Source: Panacagrimonas perspica
GTDB lineage: Bacteria > Pseudomonadota > Gammaproteobacteria > Nevskiales > Nevskiaceae
Reading direction: 5' to 3'
NCBI RefSeq assembly: GCF_004364935.1
Contig: NZ_SOBT01000008.1
Coordinates: forward strand, 1,181,534 to 1,245,533
DNA: 64,000 nt
Positions within the stretch are counted from its first letter, which is position 1; each line of letters begins with the position of its first letter. Of the stretch, positions 26,221 through 34,863 are shown piece after piece. The position numbers and the translations under genes were made by a program. The notes beneath the pieces were generated by a model. It searched no databases, had not been told where the DNA came from, and saw nothing but the letters and a program-made list of their open reading frames with translations.

Positions 26221-27543
26221 ATGCAATCTGGCGTCACCGACGGACAAGCCAATCGGAATTTCGCCATGACCCTCGCTGACGCGCACGAAGCTGCAGTCTC
26301 GGACAGCCGGACCTCGCGGCAACCCTTTGTCCCGCCGCTCGAGCGCACCGCCGGGCAGCCTGCGCCGATCGCGGCGCACGGCGGCCTGTCCTACATGGCC
26401 TTCGACCGTAACGGAGACGCCGGAACCACGCTGGCGCTCCAGGATGCTCTCGCCGAGATCGCGGGAGACGAAGAGCGGCGTCTGATCGAGCAGATCGACA
26501 AGGCGCCTCCCGGCCCGATCGAGACTCGCTGGGGTCTGGGATTTCGCGATTACGACGAATGCCTCCGGCATATCAGGGCCAGCGGACTCAAGGTCCCCGA
26601 CGGCGGAGTGGCAGTGCCGCTGCGTTACTCCATCCATGAGCGCCCGGGCTACAGCGTCGTTCCGTCGAATGCGGTCTGGCGAGACCCGTCGCGGGCCGAC
26701 GTGGCGGCGATCCTGGGGACGCGCGACGAGCTCAACAAGCCCCGACCGGAGCTCTACTTTCCGCAGGTCCTGCGTGACGCACGACGCATCGGCGAGTACT
26801 ACCCGGGACTCTCTCCAAACAGCCCCGCGTGCATGGATCGGCTTGGCGTCTCGCTCGCTCACCTCGAATCGAAGTGTTCGAATTTCTACGACGCGGCCGA
26901 GGTCGAGCGGGTGTACTACCCCGAGATCGAGAAGCTGCTGCTCGACTTCTTTCCGGGCGCGACCGATGCGCTGGTCTACAACCACGATTGCTTCGACAAG
27001 GACTACACCGGCGATCGCACGGAAGACCAGGACAACAAGAATCCGGGTGTGCAAGCCCGATACGCCAACATCGTTCACAACGACCTCAACGACAACAGCG
27101 GGCGTGTGCGATGCCGGGAATTGCTCACGCGGAACCTGCGCAACTTCGGGCGCACGCAGCATTACACCGCCGCAGAAGCGGACAGGAAGATGTCGCGGCG
27201 ATTCATGTCGATCAATCTCGCCAAGCCGATGGAGACCGTCGAACAGTTTCCGTTCGTGCTGTGTGCCTGGCCCTCGTTCGCAGACCAGCCGTATATCACC
27301 AGCTACCGCATCTACGACGATCGGGTCGGTGAGACCACGCTCTTCACCCATCGTCCTACGCACGAGTGGTATTGGCTGCCCCGGCAGAAGCGCAATGAAG
27401 TCTCGATGCTCAAGTGCTACGACTCGGTGACCGATGGTTCCGTCTCGCGCTGGTCGTTTCACACGGCGTGTACCGACCCCACCGCGCCCGCCGATGCCCG
27501 GTGCCGCAAGAACGTCGTCGTCCGGTCCTTCGTGTTCTTCTAG
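26221..27543 (+). CDS. CmcJ/NvfI family oxidoreductase-like protein
   Basis: A 440-residue protein resembling the CmcJ/NvfI group of oxygenases/methyltransferase-associated proteins. Matching features are VHNDLNDNSG (near residue 285), MSINLAKPMETVEQFPF, CAWPSF, HRPTHEWYWLPRQKRNEV, LKCYDSVTDG and HTACTDPTAPADA near the end; the HND and later His residues could form a 2-His-1-carboxylate iron site. The N-terminal 130 residues are an extension beyond the usual family core. ATG 26221 has GAAGG upstream; ATG 26266 is an alternative. Family members known from fungi and actinomycetes act in secondary metabolism, but no biosynthetic cluster surrounds this copy. Confidence 0.8.
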   Translation: MQSGVTDGQANRNFAMTLADAHEAAVSDSRTSRQPFVPPLERTAGQPAPIAAHGGLSYMAFDRNGDAGTTLALQDALAEIAGDEERRLIEQIDKAPPGPIETRWGLGFRDYDECLRHIRASGLKVPDGGVAVPLRYSIHERPGYSVVPSNAVWRDPSRADVAAILGTRDELNKPRPELYFPQVLRDARRIGEYYPGLSPNSPACMDRLGVSLAHLESKCSNFYDAAEVERVYYPEIEKLLLDFFPGATDALVYNHDCFDKDYTGDRTEDQDNKNPGVQARYANIVHNDLNDNSGRVRCRELLTRNLRNFGRTQHYTAAEADRKMSRRFMSINLAKPMETVEQFPFVLCAWPSFADQPYITSYRIYDDRVGETTLFTHRPTHEWYWLPRQKRNEVSMLKCYDSVTDGSVSRWSFHTACTDPTAPADARCRKNVVVRSFVFF

Positions 27544-27661
27544 GCCTGTACGCGATCGAGGCTCGCCGGTGCCCTCTGATGCGATGTGGCGCCGAGCACG
27601 CGGAAGCTGGCGCTCATCAGCGTGGAGCGATCCGGAACATTCAGCGGGCCCGGAGCGCCGT

Positions 27662-28453
27662 TCAATCGCGAAAGTCCGGCGCCCGCTTGGCCATTCCCGC
27701 AGCCACCGCCTCTGCATGGTTGGCGCTGGCGAACATCGCGAGCTGCTCACGGGCTTCCGCACGCAGGATCCGGCCATCGAGCTCGTCGTTACCGATCCGC
27801 ATCAGGCGCTTGGCGGCTCGCACGGCGTCCGGGCTGCGCCCGGCGATCTCGCGGGCCATGTCCAGCGCGGCCTTGACCGGATCCTCCGCGAGGCGCGTCG
27901 CGATGCCGATGGCGAGCGCCTCGCGTCCATCGAACACCCGTGCCGTGTAGAGCAGGTCCGCGAGCACATCGGGTCGCAGCATCGGCTTGAGCAAGGCCAT
28001 ACCGCCCATGTCCGGGATCAGGCCCCACTTGAGTTCCATCAGCGACAGCTTGGTGTCGGGATGCACGATCCGCATGTCGGTCGCCAGCGGCAGCTGAAAG
28101 CCGCCGCCGAATGCGAAGCCATGGATCGCAGCGATCACCGGCACCGGCGCGTCGCGCCACTGCGTCACCGCGTACTGCGCAAGATTGGCGGCACCGCGAA
28201 TCGGAGTGGCGATGTCGATGGGAAACTTCTCGCCCGGCTTGATCGCCAGCGTGCTGGTGTCGATGCCCGAGCAGAACCCGCGCCCTTCGCCGGACAGCAC
28301 GATCGCACGCAGGCCCGGCAGGCCGGCGACGCGATCGCCCGTTTCGACGAGCTGTTCCAGCAGCACGACGTCGATGGCGTTGAGGCGCTCCGGGCGTACC
28401 AGCCGAACGTGGGCGACGTGATCGAGAAAGTCGACGGCGACTCGGGTATCCAT
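27662..28453 (-). CDS. crotonase/enoyl-CoA hydratase family protein
   Basis: A 263-residue crotonase-fold enzyme. The first oxyanion region is GRGFCSGIDTSTL and the second is IHGFAFGGGFQLPLATDMRI (about residues 110-130); the acidic catalytic area is LMELKWGLIPDMGGM. The start ATG at 28453 begins the normal N terminus MDTRVAVDFLD. It is convergent with the CmcJ-like gene and 150 bp downstream of the ADYC gene on the same strand. The annotation as enoyl-CoA hydratase/isomerase is by family; the exact substrate is open. Confidence 0.9.
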   Translation of the reverse strand: MDTRVAVDFLDHVAHVRLVRPERLNAIDVVLLEQLVETGDRVAGLPGLRAIVLSGEGRGFCSGIDTSTLAIKPGEKFPIDIATPIRGAANLAQYAVTQWRDAPVPVIAAIHGFAFGGGFQLPLATDMRIVHPDTKLSLMELKWGLIPDMGGMALLKPMLRPDVLADLLYTARVFDGREALAIGIATRLAEDPVKAALDMAREIAGRSPDAVRAAKRLMRIGNDELDGRILRAEAREQLAMFASANHAEAVAAGMAKRAPDFRD

Positions 28454-28601
28454 GCGGGGCTGTCATTGGTCTGGGTGAAATGCGGGACGGATTCTCGCAT
28501 TCACCCAGCCGTCGCGAGCAAACCGTCGCGCATACGATTGAAGGCGTCGCGTGAAGGCGTCGCGAGGTGTCGCGCTGGCCCCCATCTGCCCTAGGGCTAC
28601 C

Positions 28602-29453
28602 TCATCGACCTACCCGTGGCGACACCCGCGACGCGCTGAAGATCAATGCGCCGTCCGCCTTCGCGGACGCCTCCGTGCACACCACCGACCGTCGCGCGAG
28701 GTCCGGGCTGCTGGCCAGGATCGTCTCCCGCGTGCCGTATTCGGGCCAGCGGACATGCGCCACGCACACCGCGCCATCCGGCGACCAGCCGGCCTCGAAG
28801 ACGTAATCCGCTGACGGTGCTGCCTCCTGTTGCCAGCGAACGGCGGCGTCGTGGAATTTGATGAAGGTGCCGGGCTTGGTGTGCGGCGAGCCGTCACCGG
28901 CATAGTCGGCGCGGATCATGCGGACACAGGCTGCGAAGTAAGGCGCGAGATTCTCGCCGTTGTGGCCAAGACCCCAGGGCTTGTAGCCGTAGCGGATGCA
29001 CTTGGCGATGGCGCCGGAAGAGCAGGTCAGGCTGACCGCGCCCGTATGGCTCGCCTGCCCTGCGCCTGGGCCGACCGGGATTCCCCAGGTCTCACCTTCG
29101 AAATTGGGCTCGCAGGCGCTGTGCCACTGCCCGCTCACGTCCCTGCGTTCGAACTCGTGACGAAGGATTTCGGTGTCGTCAGGGTCAGGCGAAATCCGCA
29201 CCAGGCGTACCGCCTCGGCCTTGCCGCCGATCACGACGTTCACGGTCATGCCCTGCAGTTCGACGCCTTTCAGCGGTCGCTGATCCGGACGTTGCAGGAC
29301 GAAGGCGGTGCCCTCGACCGTCAGACCGGGCGTCGCCACCAGATCGTCCGCACTCACGGCGCCGGTGGCAGTCGCGAACAGCACCATGAGCGCCCGGCCA
29401 CTGGTCGGTGCACTCCGAGCCCGTGCGGCACGTCTTTCGTGCGCGCCGCTCAC
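28602..29453 (-). CDS. ADYC domain-containing exported protein
   Basis: A 283-residue secreted protein. The N terminus is basic (ERRAARARS) followed by a hydrophobic core and AVSA-type cleavage site, so a Sec signal peptide of about 35 residues. The C-terminal half has CIRYGYKPWGLG, CVRMIRADYAGDGSPHTKPG, matching the ADYC domain except that the name-giving Cys is Ala here (ADYA). Several other cysteines (ACEPNF, LTCSSG, AKC, CVAHV, VVCTEA) are present and may form disulfides. The GTG at 29453 is weakly supported; an ATG at 29387 is possible. The domain function is unknown; most members are lipoproteins or secreted proteins of Proteobacteria and Myxobacteria. Confidence 0.78.
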   Translation of the reverse strand: MSGAHERRAARARSAPTSGRALMVLFATATGAVSADDLVATPGLTVEGTAFVLQRPDQRPLKGVELQGMTVNVVIGGKAEAVRLVRISPDPDDTEILRHEFERRDVSGQWHSACEPNFEGETWGIPVGPGAGQASHTGAVSLTCSSGAIAKCIRYGYKPWGLGHNGENLAPYFAACVRMIRADYAGDGSPHTKPGTFIKFHDAAVRWQQEAAPSADYVFEAGWSPDGAVCVAHVRWPEYGTRETILASSPDLARRSVVCTEASAKADGALIFSASRVSPRVGR

Positions 29454-29740
29454 GCTGCTTCGCTCATTTGAAAAGAGCCTCCCCGGGCCCGGATCCGTTC
29501 ACCTGAGCCTATCAGGCGATCGAGCGGGAATGGTCGCGGAAAAGCCGCTTGAAAAAACGCGCTCGATACCCCCGCAAGCGGGACGGGTCCGTCCACGAGC
29601 AGACGCGCCTCCCGTGCCGGCTCGCCGCGCGGGATCAGCCAGCACCTGGCCCTGTCCCGATGCAGGCCCACGCCTGAGGTACATCGACCGGCGCTCTCGA
29701 ATCAGACCGCTTAGGCTTGCGCACCCTTTCGAGATTCCCC

Positions 29741-30574
29741 ATGCACAAGCCCGGATGGCCGTTGTTGACACTGCCTGTTTACGACGCGCTGGTGAAGGCG
29801 CGCGACGCAGGGCACGAACGGCTGGACGTGTCCCTCGACCTCGGACGTTCGATGCATCCGGTGCGCGTCGACCCGGACCGTTGGCACGCCGATGGGGCGC
29901 CCTACCCGTTCCCGCAGCGATGCAAGGACCGCACGATCTATCACTGGGATGGCGAATCCTTCGAGGTGGTCTCCCGTTTCGGCACGTCGCTGCTCAAACT
30001 GGTGCCGACCGATTGGGGGCCGCCGACGTTCGAGATCGACGGCATCAAGATGTTGCCGACATCGAAGATCTCGCCCTTCGAAGACGCCGCCGCGAAAGTG
30101 CGGCTGATCGAGCCGCGCGGGAAGACCGTGCTCGACACTTGCGGCGGACTGGGCTACTTCGCGCACTGGTGCCTGGCCGGCGACGCCGAGCGCGTACAGT
30201 CCTTCGAGAAGAATCCGGACGTGCTGTGGCTTCGCACCGTCAATCCATGGTCTCCGGGGTCCGATGATCCACGACTGGATCTGCGGCTCGGCGACGTGTC
30301 CGAAAGCATTGCGACGCTGCCCGCTGCCTCGGTCGATGCGGTTCTGCACGACCCGCCGCGCTTCGGGATTGCGGGTGAACTGTATTCGCAGGCGTTCTAT
30401 GACCACGTGGCGCGGGTTCTTCGCCCGCGTGGCCGATTGTTTCACTACACCGGTTCACCGAATCGGCTGACCAGCGGGCGCGATGTGCCGCAGGAAGTCA
30501 GCGTCCGTCTGAAACGGGCCGGATTCACGACCGAGGTGATCGGCGACGGCGTGCTGGCGCGCCTGGGTCGATGA
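29741..30574 (+). CDS. class I SAM-dependent methyltransferase-like protein
   Basis: A 277-residue protein with a Rossmann-type methyltransferase fold in its C-terminal half: VLDTCGGLGYFAHWC is the SAM-binding motif I, SFEKNPDVLWL the acidic motif II, and LHDPPRFG resembles the (D/N)PP catalytic motif. The N-terminal 100 residues are a separate domain with SMHPVRVDPDRWH and CKDRTIYHWDG. ATG at 29741 begins the compact protein. I know of similar proteins annotated as MnmC- or spermidine-synthase-like methyltransferases; the target is not evident. No operon partner lies on the same strand. Confidence 0.82.
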   Translation: MHKPGWPLLTLPVYDALVKARDAGHERLDVSLDLGRSMHPVRVDPDRWHADGAPYPFPQRCKDRTIYHWDGESFEVVSRFGTSLLKLVPTDWGPPTFEIDGIKMLPTSKISPFEDAAAKVRLIEPRGKTVLDTCGGLGYFAHWCLAGDAERVQSFEKNPDVLWLRTVNPWSPGSDDPRLDLRLGDVSESIATLPAASVDAVLHDPPRFGIAGELYSQAFYDHVARVLRPRGRLFHYTGSPNRLTSGRDVPQEVSVRLKRAGFTTEVIGDGVLARLGR

Positions 30575-30681
30575 ACGGAATCTCCGTCGAAGGGCTTGCT
30601 CGGGCGAGCGCGAGGATGTCCGGTCCGGAGGATCTCCCGATCGAGGAATCGCGATCAGGTCATCGTCGCGCGATCAAGCAC

Positions 30682-31056
30682 TCAGTGCCGTACGTCCGTC
30701 CTGAACACTTTCTGGACGACGGTCCATTGCCCTTCGATCTTCAGGAACGACAGGTAATCGGTGAAGAACGATGGCGGGATCGCGCAGTTTAGTTTTACGA
30801 ACGCCATTCCTTCGGACGCGATATCGATCTGGAGAATCGAATCGTGTCGCGCCAGCCCTCTCTCGGCGGGGGACTTGCGTGCCCTGACGTCGCTGAGCCA
30901 TTGATCGCGGGGAAGGATCTGGAGTGCGCCCCCCTTCTCGTACGTCAACGCGCTGGTGGGATGAAACACGCTGGCGAGCTTCTCCGCGTCACCATGGTGA
31001 AGGCCATCGAGATACGTCCACACGGCTTTCGTTATCGCGCTCTCGTCCTCTGACAT
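30682..31056 (-). CDS. NTF2-like/SnoaL-fold protein (putative lumazine-binding type)
   Basis: A 124-residue single-domain protein of the NTF2 fold: an N-terminal helix (AVWTYLDGLHHGDAEKLASV), FHPTSAL and the C-terminal strand IEGQWTVVQKVFRT are typical of the lumazine-binding/DUF4440-like group. The ATG at 31056 begins the usual SEDESAITKAVW N terminus. It is divergent from the esterase gene at 31281 across 224 bp. Members often serve as accessory or ligand-binding proteins; no catalytic residues can be assigned. Confidence 0.85.
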   Translation of the reverse strand: MSEDESAITKAVWTYLDGLHHGDAEKLASVFHPTSALTYEKGGALQILPRDQWLSDVRARKSPAERGLARHDSILQIDIASEGMAFVKLNCAIPPSFFTDYLSFLKIEGQWTVVQKVFRTDVRH

Positions 31057-31280
31057 GAATCGCTCTCCGGTCGTCGATCATCGTTGATGACGGACGGATC
31101 GTAACGGCTTCTTCCCGAGAGCCCCAATCCCCGGTCACGCACCGGCCGCTGACGGCGCATCGCAGCCGACAGGTCGAGCCAAGACGCAGCGGGGCTTGCT
31201 TGGGAGATTCGGGCTTCGCCGTGACGCGGAATCGACCTCGCGTCGCAGAGCCCCTATCGCACCGGCCGCCGGAGCCCGAC

Positions 31281-32172
31281 ATGTCGCAACAGCAGCTCGA
31301 CGTCATCATCAACGACCTGCAGGCTGTCTTCAGCACCTGGGGCGACGTGTCCCTGGCGCAGATGCGGCGCGAATGGGACGAGGTGTTCTCGAAGAGCCGC
31401 TGCGACGTCGGCGCGAAAATCGAGAAGATCGATGCGGGCGGTGTCCCCGCCCTGCGTGTCACCGCCAAAGGCGCCCAAACGAACCGCGTGGTGCTGTACT
31501 ACCACGGAGGCGGCTATATCTTCGGATCCCCGACGTCGCACCAGGATCTCGGCGAATACCTTTCGCAGGCCGCGCAATCGCCGGTCATCCTGCTGGACTA
31601 TCGATTGGCGCCGGAGAATCCGTTCCCCGCTAGACGATGCTCGCGCCGCCTACCGCTGGCTCCTGGATTCGGGTTTCAAGCCGGAGCAGATCGCCATTGC
31701 GGGCGACTCCGCGGGAGGCAATCTCGTGTTCACCTCCCTTTTCTCGATTCGCCAGCACCAGTTGCCGTTACCGGCCTGCGCGGTCCCGCTATCGCCGTGG
31801 ACGGACATGGAATGCACCGGCGAGACCTTCATCACGAAGGCGGATGTGGATCCGATGGTCCACAAGGCGTTCACGCGCAAGCTTTCGGATCTCTACGCAC
31901 CGGGCGCGAACCTGCGAGATCCGCTCGTGTCACCGCTGTACGGCGACCTGAAGGGTTTGCCGCCCTTGCTGATCCAGGTGGGCGACCGCGAGACCTTGCT
32001 CGATGACAGCCGACGCATCGCGGAGCGGGCCAGGCAAGCCGGCGTCGACGTGACGCTGGAAATCGAACCCGGGCAGGTGCACGTCTTCCAGATCTTCGCG
32101 GCGCGTCTCGACGAAGGGCGAGCAGCGATCGTCAGGATGGGAGACTTCATCCGCAAGCACACGCACGGCTGA
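31281..32172 (+). pseudogene. HSL-family esterase interrupted by a frameshift
   Basis: The reading frame from ATG 31281 encodes the N-terminal half of a hormone-sensitive-lipase-type esterase, including the HGGGY oxyanion hole, and runs to about 31630; the next frame continues with LDDARAAYRWLLDSGF, the nucleophile GDSAGGN, the acid VGDRETLLDD and the catalytic histidine GQVHVFQ through 32172. Homology flows directly from RLAPENPFP to LDDAR, so two bases are missing or one is extra near 31624-31632. All triad residues survive, which fits either a very recent mutation or a sequencing error. The gene is divergent from the NTF2-like gene and convergent with the CoA-transferase. Confidence 0.85.
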
Positions 32173-32187
32173 TGCGGGCTCGCGAAA

Positions 32188-32214
32188 ACGAAGGGAGCCT
32201 CGTGCTCCCTTCGT
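32188..32214 (-). terminator. intrinsic terminator for the CoA-transferase gene
   Basis: A perfect 11-bp stem (32188-32198 pairs with 32204-32214) with a 5-base loop CTCGT lies between two convergent genes. On the minus strand it is followed by TTTT, so it should end transcripts of the CoA-transferase (stop at 32294). On the plus strand the downstream T-run is absent, so termination of the esterase would be weaker. Confidence 0.75.
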
Positions 32215-32293
32215 TCGTCGTGTCACTCGACGACGCGCACGCGAGTGCTGCGCGCAGGCAGCACATCTCGTCGCCGATGACGCCGTGCGTCGC

Positions 32294-33544
32294 TCACGCT
32301 GTTCCCCGGTCCGTCACCGCGCCCGATCGCATCAGCGCCTCCACCTCGTCGCGGCCGATGCCGAGCCAGTCTTCCAGAACCTCGATCGTGTGCTCGCCCA
32401 GGCGAGGCGGCATCCGCGAGAAGCGAGAGGGCGTTCGCGACAAGGCGCCGGGATAGGACACGGACGGGATCCTGACGCCGTCTTCTCTTACGAAATGATG
32501 GACCGTGCCGCGCGCGGCGATCATCGGCTCGGAGAACGCCTGGGCCACCGTGTTGACCGGTCCGCACGGAACGTTGCGGCCCGACAGCGTGGACACCAGC
32601 TCGGCCACGGTCCGCTTGCGGATGACGTCGCCCAGCGCGTCCACCAGCGCTTCCCGGTTGATCACGCGCAGGCGATTCGTCAGAAAGCGCGCGTCCTGCG
32701 CAAAGCCGTCCATTCCGAGCGCGGAACACAGCGCAACGAACTGCGTGTTGTTGCCCACCGCGACGACGACCGGTCCGTCGCTGGCATCGAACACCTGGTA
32801 CGGCACGACCGCGGGATGGGTATTTCCCATGCGGCCGGGGGACGCCCCGCTGACCAGATAACTCAGCCCCTGGTTGGCCAGCATCGTGATCTGCGTGTCG
32901 AACAACGAGCAGTCGATGTGCTGCCCCTCGCCCGTGCGCTCGGCGTGACGCAAGGCGACCAGAATGCTGACCGCGGCGTACATCCCGGTCGACAGATCCG
33001 CCATCGCCACGCCGGGCTTGGTCGGCGGCCCGTCCTTCTCGCCGGTGACGCTCATCATTCCGCCCATCGCCTGGGCGATGAAGTCGTAGCCCGGCCGATC
33101 GGAGTTGGGGCCGCTCTGGCCAAAGCCCGTGATCGAGCAATAGACGAGGCGCGGATTCACGCGCTTCAGGTCTTCGTAGGCCAGGCCGTACTTCTTCAGG
33201 CCGCCGGCCTTGAAGTTCTCCACGACCACGTCGGCATGCGCCGCAAGACGCCGGATGAGATCGGCCCCTTCCTGTGTCGCCAGATTGATGACGGCGGATC
33301 GCTTGTTCCGGTTGCACGACAGGTAATAGGCGCTCTCGCCGACGCCGTCCTGGCCGTCTTCGCCCGGAAGATTCGGCGGCCCCCATGTGCGCGTGTCGTC
33401 GCCGCTGCCGGGCGGCTCCACCTTGAGGATGTCCGCGCCGAAGTCGCCGAGGATCTGCGTGCACCAGGGTCCGGCGAGCACGCGCGACAGATCCAGGACC
33501 TTGATGCCGGCCAGCGCCTGGACTCCCTGTCCGTCACTTCTCAT
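32294..33544 (-). CDS. CaiB/BaiF family (class III) CoA-transferase
   Basis: A 416-residue family III CoA-transferase that should move CoA from one acyl-CoA to another carboxylate. The N terminus LAGIKVLDLSRVLAGPWCTQ and GADILKVEPPGSGDDTR are family hallmarks; the catalytic aspartate is in MADLSTG near residue 190. C-terminal NVPCGPVNTVAQAF and the RMPPRLGEHTIEVL ending are also typical. The ATG at 33544 gives a 10-residue extension before the conserved core. It is divergent from the zinc alcohol dehydrogenase gene (254 bp apart) and ends at a strong terminator. The acyl group cannot be inferred from sequence. Confidence 0.93.
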   Translation of the reverse strand: MRSDGQGVQALAGIKVLDLSRVLAGPWCTQILGDFGADILKVEPPGSGDDTRTWGPPNLPGEDGQDGVGESAYYLSCNRNKRSAVINLATQEGADLIRRLAAHADVVVENFKAGGLKKYGLAYEDLKRVNPRLVYCSITGFGQSGPNSDRPGYDFIAQAMGGMMSVTGEKDGPPTKPGVAMADLSTGMYAAVSILVALRHAERTGEGQHIDCSLFDTQITMLANQGLSYLVSGASPGRMGNTHPAVVPYQVFDASDGPVVVAVGNNTQFVALCSALGMDGFAQDARFLTNRLRVINREALVDALGDVIRKRTVAELVSTLSGRNVPCGPVNTVAQAFSEPMIAARGTVHHFVREDGVRIPSVSYPGALSRTPSRFSRMPPRLGEHTIEVLEDWLGIGRDEVEALMRSGAVTDRGTA

Positions 33545-33798
33545 CGCGTCCCATCCATCGCTTCCTGCTTCTGCTCGGAGATTCGTTGCATCGCGCGCGT
33601 ACTCGGGATGCCCGGAATCCGGCGCCTCTTTGATTGCCCGTCCGCCCCGTGTACCACGACTCGGTATCGGGAAGAGCGCGATCTGCTGCAGCGGGTCGGC
33701 CCCTTCGGAATCCTCCTAATGGTTTCGATGGATGGCGGTGGTGTAAACCGGCAACGAGTGGCCGACGATTCGGCGTCTGGCGAAAGAAGGAGCGTTCC

Positions 33799-34848
33799 AT
33801 GAAGGCAGTGATCTACGGCGGCAAGGGCAAGATCAACGTCGAGAACATCGACGAGCCGAAGCTGCGCAACGATACCGACGTCCTGGTGCGGGTGAAGGCG
33901 GCGTCGATCTGCGGAACCGACGTGCGCCTCTACTGGGGCACGATGAACGACATGTTCGGCTACGAGGCCGGCGACGCGATGGGGCACGAATTCGCCGGCG
34001 TCGTCGAGGAAGTCGGCAAGGCGGTGCACAATTTCAAGAAGGGACAGCGTGTCGTGTCGCCGTTCTCCACGCATTGCGGCCACTGCTACTACTGCGAGCG
34101 CGACCACATCACGCATTGCGAGAAGCTCACGGCCTTCGGTCTGGGCAAGCACTGGGGATCGCTGGGCGGTGGCCAGGCCGAGTTGGTCTGCGTGCCGAAC
34201 GCCGATCGCACGCTGCTCGCACTCGACGATCGCGTCTCCGACGAACACGCCACCGTGCTGCCCGACGTCCTGACCGGCGTCTTCGCCAGCTTCGAAGGCA
34301 TGCGTGGCGGCTCGTCGGTGGCGATCCTGGGCTGCGGTCCGGTGGGACTGGCTTCCGTGATGTGCGCGCGACTGCTTGGCGCCGGGCCGATCTTCGCGAT
34401 CGATCACCACGAGAACCGGCTCGCCATTGCGGCCAAACTCGGCGCGATCCCGATCAACTTCGACCAGCAGGATCCGGTCGACGCGGTGAAGTCGCAGACG
34501 GGCGGTCGCGGCGCCGACATCGCCACCGACACCGTCGGCAAAATCGGATCGGTCAACCTGGCCTATCCGCTGGTGCGCCCGCGCGGCGTGCTGAAGATGC
34601 TCGGCTACATCGATCCGAAGGAACAGATTCCGATCGGCCCTGCCTCGCTCGCGCACATCACGCTCGAGCCCTGCTTGGTGCCGCCGATCCGTCGATATCA
34701 GCCGCGCGTGATGAAGCTGATCGCCGACGGCAAACTCGACCCGACGCCGCTGCTGAGCCACACGATGCCGCTGTCCGAAGCACCGCTGGCCTACAAGATG
34801 ATGGGCGAGCGGCTCGATGGTGCGATCAAGATCGTGCTCAAGCCCTGA
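33799..34848 (+). CDS. zinc-dependent alcohol dehydrogenase
   Basis: A 349-residue medium-chain zinc alcohol dehydrogenase. Catalytic-zinc ligands are visible as SICGTDVRL and GHEF, and structural-zinc cysteines as CGHCYYCERDHITHC (four Cys). The NAD-binding motif is AILGCGPVGLASVMC with the acid AIDHHENRL following. ATG 33799 has AAGGAG just upstream. The HWGSLGGGQAELV region resembles threonine/formaldehyde-dehydrogenase-type members. It sits alone between the CoA-transferase (divergent) and the monooxygenase (convergent); the substrate is probably a secondary alcohol of local catabolism. Confidence 0.92.
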   Translation: MKAVIYGGKGKINVENIDEPKLRNDTDVLVRVKAASICGTDVRLYWGTMNDMFGYEAGDAMGHEFAGVVEEVGKAVHNFKKGQRVVSPFSTHCGHCYYCERDHITHCEKLTAFGLGKHWGSLGGGQAELVCVPNADRTLLALDDRVSDEHATVLPDVLTGVFASFEGMRGGSSVAILGCGPVGLASVMCARLLGAGPIFAIDHHENRLAIAAKLGAIPINFDQQDPVDAVKSQTGGRGADIATDTVGKIGSVNLAYPLVRPRGVLKMLGYIDPKEQIPIGPASLAHITLEPCLVPPIRRYQPRVMKLIADGKLDPTPLLSHTMPLSEAPLAYKMMGERLDGAIKIVLKP

Positions 34849-34863
34849 ATCTATAGGGGCCCC

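Noticed and set aside
30571-30792. 73-residue frame overlapping the methyltransferase stop (ATGA)
   Set aside because: Antisense to the NTF2-like gene for much of its length, without a ribosome site of its own or a recognised domain.
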